Of a stretch of 16,032 nt of DNA, positions 6,859-13,648 are shown in pieces. The position numbers and the translations under genes are program-made. The stretch spans positions 1-16,032 of the forward strand of contig JAICUS010000064.1 in assembly GCA_025935735.1 (NCBI GenBank), written 5' to 3'. How positions within the stretch are numbered: position 1 is the stretch's first letter; each line of letters begins with the position of its first letter. The notes under the pieces are model-generated. The model saw nothing but the letters and a program-made list of their open reading frames with translations, searched no databases and was not told where the DNA came from. This DNA comes from Solirubrobacteraceae bacterium. Lineage in GTDB: Bacteria; Actinomycetota; Thermoleophilia; Solirubrobacterales; Solirubrobacteraceae.

Positions 6859-8265
6859 TCATCGGCGGCTCGGCATCGCCGGCCCGCGCTCCGCGTGCGC
6901 CCGGTGGTAGGCCAGGGCCGCGAGGACGCGGCGGTTGCTCCCGGGGTCGGCGTGGAGCTCGAGCTTCTGGAAGATCGTCCCGACGATCGGCTCGACGGTC
7001 TTGATGCTCAGGTGCAGCTCGTCGCAGATCGCGCGGTTCGACAGCCCGCGCGCCATGAGCTGGAGGACGTCGTTCTCCCGCGGCGTGAGGTGGACGAGGT
7101 GGCCCGCCGCGCGCTCGCGGGTGACGATGCGGGCGAGCCCGACGTGCTCGATGACCCAGGCCGCCTGGGCGGCGAGGTCCTCCAGCAGGCGCCGCTCGGC
7201 GAGCGTGAGGGCGCCAGCCGGCCGCGGGCCGACGCTGAGCGCCCCGACGAGCTCGCCGTCGCGCTCGATCGTCCGGACCTCGCCGCCGCGTGCCTCCAGG
7301 TCGGCGGGCGTCGCCGGCGCGACCTCCGCGTCGGTCGGCGGCCACACGCCGATCGCGTGCAGCGCGTCGGACGACCACAGCCACAGCGTCGCGGGAGCGG
7401 ACAGGGCCTCGGCGGTCGTCGTCGCGACCGCGGTGGGCAGGTCGCCGGTCGCGGCACCGGCGCGCGAGAGCCAGCTCAGCGCCGCGTAGGCGGTGACGTG
7501 CTGCTCGTGGACGATCGCCCAGCCCGCGGCGATGGGCAGCAGGGCCGCCGTGAGCACGCCGGGGATGTGCGTGCCGGCGATCGCGAAGCCGAGCGCCAGC
7601 GCGAGGAGCGAGATCGCGGCCGCGCCGGCCAGCCACAGCAGCTGGCGGCGGATCCGGGCGTCGGCGGTCCGCCAGCGGGCGATCACCGCGACGAGCCACA
7701 GCACCTGGAACGCCGCGTACGCCGGATGGGCCAGGGCCGACCAGACGGCCTGGGCGAGGCGCGGCGCGTCGGCGCCGAACGGGTGCGGGGTCCCGACCCC
7801 GGCGGACGACCACTCGACCGGCCACCGCGCGGACAGCGCGGAGCAGACGGCTGCGACCGCGACGACGGCGACCGCGACGGGCCGCCAGCGCGGGGACGGC
7901 AGGCGGCCGTCGGGGAACCCGATGATGGCGAAGGTCGTGAGCGCGAGGGCCAGGGCGAGCGGCCAGACCCCGAGCCAGCCGAGCCAGCGGTCGGCGTGGC
8001 CGGCCGGGTCGTGGCCCACCTGGCGGCCGAGGAACATGACCGCCTCGACGAGCCCCGCGGCGAGGAACAGCGTCGCCTCGCGGTGCCCCGGGCGCTGGAT
8101 CGCCACGTACGCGCCCACGGACGTGAACGCGAGCGCCAGCAGGCCGTTGTGGAGGTTCGCCAGCCACACGCCCCGCCCGAAGCCGAACGCCACCAGCACG
8201 ACGGCGGCGCTGACGACCAGCAGCGGCACACGTCCGCCGCGCGCGAGAAGACCGGCTCGCTCCAC
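6859..8265 (-). CDS. Membrane-bound LuxR-type transcriptional regulator with GAF-like sensor module
   Basis: This 468-residue protein has about eight hydrophobic helices in its N-terminal half (roughly 13-30, 40-57, 65-80, 99-116, 128-146, 183-197, 209-229, 235-252). A GAF-like region follows (about 260-380, ending LLEDLAAQAAWVIEH). The C-terminus is a GerE/LuxR helix-turn-helix at about 391-440 (LTPRENDVLQLMARGLSN, then SIKTVEPIVGTIFQKLEL). The front resembles the sensor half of an actinobacterial histidine kinase, but DNA-binding helices occupy the place of the DHp and ATPase domains. It should sense a membrane or cytoplasmic signal and bind DNA directly (inference). The GTG start at 8265 is supported by GGGAGG eight bases upstream. 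It heads the GST-sigma group and diverges from the 8377 gene, so it may regulate one or both. Confidence 0.87.
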   Translation of the reverse strand: MERAGLLARGGRVPLLVVSAAVVLVAFGFGRGVWLANLHNGLLALAFTSVGAYVAIQRPGHREATLFLAAGLVEAVMFLGRQVGHDPAGHADRWLGWLGVWPLALALALTTFAIIGFPDGRLPSPRWRPVAVAVVAVAAVCSALSARWPVEWSSAGVGTPHPFGADAPRLAQAVWSALAHPAYAAFQVLWLVAVIARWRTADARIRRQLLWLAGAAAISLLALALGFAIAGTHIPGVLTAALLPIAAGWAIVHEQHVTAYAALSWLSRAGAATGDLPTAVATTTAEALSAPATLWLWSSDALHAIGVWPPTDAEVAPATPADLEARGGEVRTIERDGELVGALSVGPRPAGALTLAERRLLEDLAAQAAWVIEHVGLARIVTRERAAGHLVHLTPRENDVLQLMARGLSNRAICDELHLSIKTVEPIVGTIFQKLELHADPGSNRRVLAALAYHRAHAERGPAMPSRR

Positions 8266-8273
8266 GCCCGCAT

Positions 8274-8286
8274 CCTCCCAGCTGGG
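8274..8286 (-). promoter_or_regulatory. SD of the LuxR-type gene overlapping a 10-bp palindrome
   Basis: GGGAGG (complement of 8274-8279) sets the GTG start at 8265. The perfect palindrome CCCAGCTGGG (8277-8286) overlaps it by three bases. A protein bound there, or RNA pairing through it, could affect initiation. Confidence 0.45.
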
Positions 8287-8302
8287 CCCCGCGGCGTCTC
8301 CG

Positions 8303-8344
8303 GGGTTTTCCCTGGACCGTCAGAAACAGGGTTTCCTCCCCTGG
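8303..8344. promoter_or_regulatory. Two imperfect direct repeats in a divergent promoter region
   Basis: The 111-nt gap between the divergent LuxR-type gene and the 8377 gene holds GGGTTTTCCCTGG (8303-8315) and GGGTTTCCTCCCCTGG (8329-8344), separated by 13 nt. Within them CCCTG (8310-8314) and CAGGG (8327-8331) form an inverted pair 12 nt apart. The layout suits an operator for a regulator acting on both genes, the adjacent LuxR-type protein being the obvious candidate. No clear -35/-10 pair is visible. Confidence 0.4.
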
Positions 8345-8376
8345 CGCCCGGCCTCGCGGCGCGGGACCGTGGGCCC

Positions 8377-8952
8377 ATGACCACCTCGAACGTCACGCCC
8401 ACCGAGCGCCTGGAGACCGCGTCGCTGCTCGTCGCGCCGCTGGTCTACCTCGCCGCCGACTCGCTGTACGCCGCCCGCGGCTGGGACGATCCGACCGCCG
8501 GGGTGCTGCACGTGCTCGGCGCGATCGCCTACGGCTTCGTCGTGCTGGCCGTGGCCTCGTGGCTGCCGGGCGACTCCCGCCTGGCCGCCGCCCTGGTCGC
8601 GGTCGGCCTGATCGGCATGGCCGGCAACGTCGCCTACGGCTTCGACACGATCCACGCGTCCTTCGGAGACGTCCATCTCGTCGACCGCGGCGGCGCCGCC
8701 ACCCTCATCAAGCCCCTCGGGCTGTTCTTCCCGCTGTCGCTCCTGCTCGCCGCCGCCGCCCTGCACCGGCTCGGCCACCTCTGGCCGGCGGTGACCGTCG
8801 CGGTGGCCGCCCTCGTCTGGCCCGTGGCGCACATCGGCAACATCGCCGAGCTCGCGGTGCCGGTCAACGTCGCGCTCGTGCTGGCCTTCGGCGGCCTCGC
8901 CGTGGCGCGCCGCCGGCCTTCGGTTTTGACAGATCGGCTTTCGATCTCGTAG
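8377..8952 (+). CDS. Six-helix integral membrane protein of unknown function
   Basis: This 191-residue protein is almost all membrane, with hydrophobic helices at about 12-33, 42-62, 68-88, 112-130, 136-155 and 160-177. A conserved-looking polar loop (DTIHASFGDVHLVDRGG, about 90-106) follows helix 3, and a short Arg-rich tail follows helix 6. Charged or polar residues inside helices (Asn84, His152, Asn155, Glu158) could line a site or pore. I do not recognise the family; it recalls small DUF-type actinobacterial membrane proteins. ATG 8377 fits the start of hydrophobic-protein codon use; the upstream open frame to 6127 is antisense shadow. There is no clear SD. It diverges from the LuxR-type gene. 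The last codons overlap a promoter for the next gene. Confidence 0.8.
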   Translation: MTTSNVTPTERLETASLLVAPLVYLAADSLYAARGWDDPTAGVLHVLGAIAYGFVVLAVASWLPGDSRLAAALVAVGLIGMAGNVAYGFDTIHASFGDVHLVDRGGAATLIKPLGLFFPLSLLLAAAALHRLGHLWPAVTVAVAALVWPVAHIGNIAELAVPVNVALVLAFGGLAVARRRPSVLTDRLSIS

Positions 8953-8955
8953 ATT
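8926..8955 (+). promoter_or_regulatory. Sigma-70-type promoter for the GH2 gene with palindrome in the spacer
   Basis: TTGACA (8926-8931) and TAGATT (8950-8955) are 18 nt apart, giving a consensus -35 and a good -10, conspicuous in this GC-rich sequence. The -10 starts on the TAG stop of the preceding gene. The spacer contains the inverted repeat GATCG (8932-8936)/CGATC (8942-8946), an operator-like position for a repressor. Predicted transcript start is near 8962. Confidence 0.6.
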
Positions 8956-8986
8956 TCGTCTGGCAGGGGTAACCGGCTCGACCGCG

Positions 8987-8991
8987 GGAGG
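8987..8991 (+). promoter_or_regulatory. Ribosome binding site of the GH2 gene
   Basis: GGAGG lies six bases before ATG 8998, within a GA-rich run, and fixes this start. Confidence 0.75.
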
Positions 8992-8997
8992 AGAGCC

Positions 8998-11900
8998 ATG
9001 CAGGGGTGGATTTCTGGTGCGCGGCGGCTCGTCGCGCTCGTCGGCTTGACGCTGGTCGCGGCGGCGCTGCTGCCGGCCGGCGCGTCCGCGCAGGCGCGGC
9101 ACGGCCTGCGCGGCGACTACTACACGAGCACGGCGCCGGGGGCGTTCGACTTCGGGACGCTCAAGGCGACCGTGGTCGACCCGAACCTCGACTTCGCCGA
9201 CCTCGAGGGCACCCTGCAGGAGCTGACCGGCCAGAGCGACGACGTCACCGTGCGCTGGACCGGGCAGATCCAGCCGCAGTACTCGGAGGCCTACACGTTC
9301 TCGATGATCGGCGACAACGGCTTCCGGCTGTGGGTGAACGGCCAGCTGATCATCGACAACTGGGTCGACAACTGGGACGTCGAGAAGGTCAGCCAGCCGA
9401 TCGCGCTGCAGGCCGGCCAGAAGTACGACTTCAAGGTCGAGTACTTCGAGCACAACGGCGGCTCCAACCTGCACCTGAGCTGGCAGAGCCCGAGCCAGGC
9501 CAAGGAGATCGTCCCGGCGGACGCGTTCTACCTGCCGGCGGGCTTCAACCCGCCGGGGCCCGAGTCGGCCGTGTTGCAGCCGGACGGCCGCACGCTGGCG
9601 CTGGACTTCGCCGATGACCTGGGCCGCGTGCCGGCGAGCGCGACGAGCCACTTCTCCGTCACGGTCGGCGGCACGCCGTGGCCGGTCCGGCGGGCCGCCC
9701 GGCGGCACGCCGCGCGGCTGACCGAGCGCCTCGCCGTGGAGTCGCTGGCCGTGCGCAACGGCGGCTCGACGCTCGTGCTCAAGCTGTCGGTGCCGATCCC
9801 CAAGCAGGCCGGCAACAGCGTCCGCGTCGGCTACGACGGCCAGGGCGGCGTCACGTACGCGGACGGGCGGCCGCTCGAGGCGTTCGCCCACGTTCACGTC
9901 GACAACCGGTCGCAGTACCAGATCGCCACGCGCTGGGCCAAGCGCGTCGACCCGCGCCACCCGCTGCCGGACTACCCGCGGCCGCAGCTGGTGCGCGACC
10001 GCTGGCAGAACCTGAACGGCACGTGGCAGTTCGCGGCCGCGCAGGACGGCGACGCGCCGCCGTTCGGCCGGACGCTGCCGGAGCGCATCGTCGTCCCGTT
10101 CCCCGTCGAGTCCAAGCTGTCGGGCATCGACCGGCGCGAGGACCGGATGTGGTACCGGCGCACGTTCACGGTGCCGCGCTCCTGGCACGGCGAGCGGCTG
10201 CTGCTGCACTTCGACGCCGTCGACTGGCAGGCCACGGTCTATGTGAACGGCCACGAGGTCGCCGCGCACAAGGGCGGCTATGACCGCTTCACCGCCGACG
10301 TCACGGACGCGCTGAAGCCCGGCGGCGGGCCGCAGGAGCTCGTCGTCGGCGTCTATGACCCGACCGACGCCGGCGGCCAGCCGCTCGGCAAGCAGCGCAA
10401 CAACCCGTCGGGCATCTGGTACACGCCGGCCTCCGGGATCTGGCAGACGGTGTGGATGGAGCCGGTGGCGCCCGAGCACGTCGAGCGCCTCGACATGACG
10501 CCCGACGTGGCCGGCCAGGACCTGCGCCTCACCGTCCACGCCCCGAACGACGCCAGGGCCGTCGTCACCGCCCGCGCCGGCCACCGCGTCGTCGGCACCG
10601 TCACCGGCCCGGCGAACACCGAGCTGCGCGTGCCGGTGCCGCACCCGAGGCTGTGGTCGCCGGACCACCCGTACCTCTACGACCTCGACGTGCGGCTGCG
10701 GCACGGCGACGCCGTCCACAGCTACTTCGGCATGCGCACGATCTCCGTCGGCCAGGTGGGCGGCGTCACGCGGATCCTGCTCAACGGGCAGCCGACGTTC
10801 CAGATGGGCCCGCTCGACCAGGGCTTCTGGCCGGACGGCATCTACACCGCGCCGACCGACCACGCGCTGCGCTACGACCTCGAGCAGGAGAAGCGCCTGG
10901 GCTTCAACGCCGTGCGCAAGCACACCAAGGTCGAGCCCGACCGCTGGTACTACTGGGCCGACCGGCTCGGCCTGCTCGTGTGGCAGGACATGCCGGCGAT
11001 GCCCAACGACCGCACGCCGGACGCCGCGGCCCGGGCCGAGTTCGAGACCGAGCTGCACCAGATGGTCGAGCAGCACCTCGACAGCCCCGCGATCGTCATG
11101 TGGGTGCCGTTCAACGAGGGCTGGGGCCAGTACGACCAGGCCCGGATCGCCGACCTCGTGAAGTCCTGGGACCCGTCCCGGCTGGTGGACGACATGAGCG
11201 GCCTGAACTGCTGCGGCGCGGTCGACGGCGGCAACGGCGACGTCATGGACTTCCACATCTATCCGGGGCCGGGGTCGCCGGGCGCGCCCACCGCCACGCG
11301 CGCGTCCGTGCTCGGCGAGTACGGCGGGCTGGGCCTGCCGATCCTCGGCCACACGTGGGCCGGCGGCGGCTGGGGCTACGCGGTCGAGCCGGACGCCGAC
11401 GCGCTCACGAACGACTACGTGGCCATGAGCGACCGGCTGAAGCAGCTCGAGAGCTGCGAGGGCCTGAGCGCGGCGATATACACGCAGACGACCGACGTGG
11501 AGACCGAGCTCAACGGGCTGATGACCTACGACCGGGCGGTGGTCAAGCCGCACGCGGCCGCGGTCCGCGCGGCCAACCGGTCCGTGATCGCCGGCGGCTC
11601 CGGCGGCCCGCCGACCTACCCGCCCGGCACGCCGGGGCTCACCGGCGTCGGCTTCTGGTCGCTCGACGAGGGCTCCGGCACGGTCGCGCACGACAGCGCC
11701 GGCGGCCACGACGCGACGCTGCTGGGCGGCGCCGCCTGGACCGCCGGCCACAGCGGCTCGGCGCTGCAGCTCAGTGGCGACGGGCAGCACGCCGACACCG
11801 GCGCGTCGATCCTCGACACCACCGGCAACTACAGCGTGGCTGCCTGGGTGAAGCTCGACAGCCTCGGCGGGTTCGCCACCGCGGTCAGCCAGGACGGCGC

Positions 11901-12252
11901 CGGTGCGAGCGGCTTCTTCCTGCAGTACTCGGGCGCCGACAACCGGTTCGCGTTCTCCACCACCGCGGGCCGCGCGCTGGCCCCGACCGCCCCGGAGCCC
12001 GGCCGCTGGTACCACCTCGTGGGCGTCCACGACGCCGCCGCGGGCCAGTACAAGCTCTACGTCGACGGGCAGCTCGCCGGCAGCATGGCGGCGCGCTGCC
12101 CGGAGGCGGCCACCGGCCACACGGTCATCGGCCGCGGCCAGTTCAACGGCAGCCAGGTCGACTTCTGGCGCGGCGCGCTCGACCAGGTCCACGTCTACGA
12201 CCGCGCCCTGTCCGACGAGGAGGTACAGACGCTCTACGCCTCCGGGAACTGA
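8998..12252 (+). CDS. Secreted glycoside hydrolase family 2 enzyme with PA14, SwmB-like and LamG domains
   Basis: This 1084-residue exported enzyme should cleave beta-linked sugars by the retaining mechanism. A signal peptide covers 1-32 (Arg-Arg, hydrophobic core, GASAQA end). PA14 covers about 36-180 (DNGFRLWVNGQLIIDNW, a carbohydrate-binding fold). A SwmB-like beta domain covers about 188-303. The GH2 sugar-binding domain covers about 325-488 (NLNGTWQF, MWYRRTFTVP), then the Ig-like domain and TIM barrel (about 590-860). The acid/base is Glu707 in FNEGW and the likely nucleophile is Glu774 in LGEYGG. A LamG/concanavalin-like domain (about 885-1080) ends the protein. Fine specificity (galactosidase, mannosidase, glucuronidase) cannot be assigned. 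It has its own promoter and SD, and converges with the transporter gene, stops 11 nt apart. Two binding modules suggest a polysaccharide substrate. Confidence 0.92.
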   Translation: MQGWISGARRLVALVGLTLVAAALLPAGASAQARHGLRGDYYTSTAPGAFDFGTLKATVVDPNLDFADLEGTLQELTGQSDDVTVRWTGQIQPQYSEAYTFSMIGDNGFRLWVNGQLIIDNWVDNWDVEKVSQPIALQAGQKYDFKVEYFEHNGGSNLHLSWQSPSQAKEIVPADAFYLPAGFNPPGPESAVLQPDGRTLALDFADDLGRVPASATSHFSVTVGGTPWPVRRAARRHAARLTERLAVESLAVRNGGSTLVLKLSVPIPKQAGNSVRVGYDGQGGVTYADGRPLEAFAHVHVDNRSQYQIATRWAKRVDPRHPLPDYPRPQLVRDRWQNLNGTWQFAAAQDGDAPPFGRTLPERIVVPFPVESKLSGIDRREDRMWYRRTFTVPRSWHGERLLLHFDAVDWQATVYVNGHEVAAHKGGYDRFTADVTDALKPGGGPQELVVGVYDPTDAGGQPLGKQRNNPSGIWYTPASGIWQTVWMEPVAPEHVERLDMTPDVAGQDLRLTVHAPNDARAVVTARAGHRVVGTVTGPANTELRVPVPHPRLWSPDHPYLYDLDVRLRHGDAVHSYFGMRTISVGQVGGVTRILLNGQPTFQMGPLDQGFWPDGIYTAPTDHALRYDLEQEKRLGFNAVRKHTKVEPDRWYYWADRLGLLVWQDMPAMPNDRTPDAAARAEFETELHQMVEQHLDSPAIVMWVPFNEGWGQYDQARIADLVKSWDPSRLVDDMSGLNCCGAVDGGNGDVMDFHIYPGPGSPGAPTATRASVLGEYGGLGLPILGHTWAGGGWGYAVEPDADALTNDYVAMSDRLKQLESCEGLSAAIYTQTTDVETELNGLMTYDRAVVKPHAAAVRAANRSVIAGGSGGPPTYPPGTPGLTGVGFWSLDEGSGTVAHDSAGGHDATLLGGAAWTAGHSGSALQLSGDGQHADTGASILDTTGNYSVAAWVKLDSLGGFATAVSQDGAGASGFFLQYSGADNRFAFSTTAGRALAPTAPEPGRWYHLVGVHDAAAGQYKLYVDGQLAGSMAARCPEAATGHTVIGRGQFNGSQVDFWRGALDQVHVYDRALSDEEVQTLYASGN

Positions 12253-12263
12253 CCGGGAGCGAC

Positions 12264-13496
12264 TTACGCGACGGCGGGAGCCTCGGCATGCGCGACGTGC
12301 CGGAGCTCCTGCCAGATCAGCGCGAGCATCACCGCGGAGCCGCCGAACGCGAACCAGAACGGCGCGGTGACGCCCCAGAGGCGGGCGATGACGCCGCCGA
12401 GCGCCTGGCCGACGAGCAGGCCGCCGTAGACGCCGATCATGTACAGGCTGCCCACGCGCCCCTGCAGGGCCGCGGGTACGGCGCGCATGCGCACCGTCTG
12501 CGACGTCGTGCCCCAGATGAAGGCCTCCGCGCCGAACACGAACATGATCGCGGCGGCCACCCACGGGGTCGTGGTCACCGCCAGGCCGATGTGGGTCAGC
12601 GTCTCGACGAGCAGGACGGCGCGCATGATGGCGCCCAGGCTGGCGTGGCGGGTGAGCCAGTCGTGGGCCGCGACCCCGGCGAGCCCGCCCACCGCCAGGA
12701 CCGTGTTCAGCAGCCCGAAGCCGACCGCGCCGAGGCCCAGGCGCTGCTTCGCATAGAGGACGAGCACCGACCACGCCGCGCCCCAGGTGACGTTGAACGT
12801 GACGATGGTCAGCGTGAGCGTGCGGACGGCGGAGTTGCCCCAGGTCCAGGCGAAGCCGTCCCGGATGTCGCGGCGCACGTGCGAATGCTCGGCCGGCCGC
12901 TCGAGCGACGGCACCCGCATGCGCGTGATCAGCAGCGCGCCCAGCCCGACGCACGCCGCCCAGGTGAGGAACGGCGTCGCCATCGCCGTCGCGAACAGCA
13001 CCGCGCCGAGCGCCGGTCCCGCGAGCTGGTTGCCGGTCAGCAACCCGGCCATCAGCCGCGCGTTGCCCACCTGCAGGTCCTCCTTCGCCACGACCATCGG
13101 CAGCAGCGTCTGGCTGGCGGTGTCGGCGAACACCTCGGCGACGCCGATCAGGAGCATCGCGACCAGGATCACCACGACGCCGACCGCGCCGGTGAGGATG
13201 GTCATGGTCAGCAGCGCGAGGACGGCCGCCCGCCCGAGGTCGACGGCCGTGACCAGCAGACGGCGGTCGAGCCGATCGGCCAGCACGCCGGCCCACAGGC
13301 CGAACAGCAGCCACGGGAGCCGCTGCAGCAGCGCGGCCAGCGCGACGAGCAGCGGGTCGCGCGTCTGCGAGGCGATCAGCAGAGGGCCGGCCGCCAGCCC
13401 GATGCCGTCGCCCAGGTTGCTGATCCACGACGACGCGATGAGCCAGCGGAACGGCCGCCCGAGGCGGCCGGGCAGCACGAGCTCGAGGAGGCGCAC
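12264..13496 (-). CDS. MFS transporter (EntS/MFS_3-like, probable efflux)
   Basis: This 410-residue integral membrane protein has about twelve hydrophobic helices and the MFS motif A loop GVLADRLDRR (about 70-79) between helices 2 and 3. The opening, LGRPFRWLIASSWISNLGDG, and QRLPWLLFGLWAG match the efflux-type branch that includes enterobactin exporter EntS and macrolide exporters, so drug or secondary-metabolite export by proton antiport is likely; the substrate is unknown. I chose GTG 13496 because TAGGCT lies exactly 7 nt before it, a leaderless arrangement. A longer form from GTG 13562 adds 22 hydrophilic residues and has no SD. The gene is divergent from the protease and convergent with the GH2 gene. 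No terminator hairpin is evident between 12253 and 12263. Confidence 0.88.
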   Translation of the reverse strand: MRLLELVLPGRLGRPFRWLIASSWISNLGDGIGLAAGPLLIASQTRDPLLVALAALLQRLPWLLFGLWAGVLADRLDRRLLVTAVDLGRAAVLALLTMTILTGAVGVVVILVAMLLIGVAEVFADTASQTLLPMVVAKEDLQVGNARLMAGLLTGNQLAGPALGAVLFATAMATPFLTWAACVGLGALLITRMRVPSLERPAEHSHVRRDIRDGFAWTWGNSAVRTLTLTIVTFNVTWGAAWSVLVLYAKQRLGLGAVGFGLLNTVLAVGGLAGVAAHDWLTRHASLGAIMRAVLLVETLTHIGLAVTTTPWVAAAIMFVFGAEAFIWGTTSQTVRMRAVPAALQGRVGSLYMIGVYGGLLVGQALGGVIARLWGVTAPFWFAFGGSAVMLALIWQELRHVAHAEAPAVA

Positions 13497-13503
13497 GCCG
13501 TCC

Positions 13504-13509
13504 AGCCTA
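13504..13509 (-). promoter_or_regulatory. Leaderless-type -10 (TAGGCT) before the transporter
   Basis: On the minus strand TAGGCT is 7 nt before GTG 13496, the same spacing as the TAGACT-ATG pair at the VOC remnant. It supports the shorter start and an mRNA without a leader. Confidence 0.4.
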
Positions 13510-13584
13510 GGGTGGGGATCGGCCGGCGGACCGGACCGCTCCGTCCGCCACTCAGCGAACACTCATGTACTCGGTCTGAGTTGA

Positions 13585-13593
13585 TGATCTAAT
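13585..13593 (+). promoter_or_regulatory. Extended -10 promoter candidate for the protease
   Basis: TGATCTAAT combines a TGN extension with a TCTAAT -10 in a short AT-rich patch. No good -35 is visible, as is common for extended -10 promoters. Predicted transcript start is about 13600, leaving a leader near 49 nt. Confidence 0.4.
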
Positions 13594-13599
13594 CCGTCT

Positions 13600-13620
13600 G
13601 CCGCAGCGGTGCGTTGCGGC
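13600..13620 (+). other. Perfect 6-bp stem at the predicted 5' end of the protease mRNA
   Basis: GCCGCA (13600-13605) pairs with TGCGGC (13615-13620) around a 9-nt loop. It would sit at the very 5' end of the transcript predicted from the upstream -10 and could protect the mRNA from decay, or serve as an operator in the DNA. Confidence 0.4.
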
Positions 13621-13638
13621 TCATCACTTTCATCCCTC

Positions 13639-13645
13639 GGAGGGG
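13639..13645 (+). promoter_or_regulatory. Ribosome binding site that fixes the TTG start of the protease
   Basis: GGAGGGG ends three bases before TTG 13649, with GGAGG itself five bases away. An in-frame stop lies at 13577-13579 and no other in-frame ATG, GTG or TTG falls between it and 13649, so TTG is the only fitting start. Confidence 0.75.
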
Positions 13646-13648
13646 ACC

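Noticed and set aside
6127..8376. Long plus-strand open frame continuous with the membrane protein at 8377
   Set aside because: The first 750 codons are antisense to GST and the LuxR-type gene and read as Arg/Asp/Gly-rich noise. Membrane-protein sequence starts only at ATG 8377.
12253..12263. Terminator between the convergent GH2 and transporter genes
   Set aside because: Only 11 nt separate the stops and I found no convincing stem there.
8320..13428. 1702-residue open frame on the minus strand
   Set aside because: It lies antisense to the GH2 gene and in another frame of the transporter gene. It is Arg/Val/Ala/Gly-rich with no recognisable domain, the usual shadow of GC-rich third positions.
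10452..13592. 1046-residue plus-strand frame
   Set aside because: It is out of frame with the GH2 gene and antisense to the transporter, with a composition of charged and Gly repeats only.
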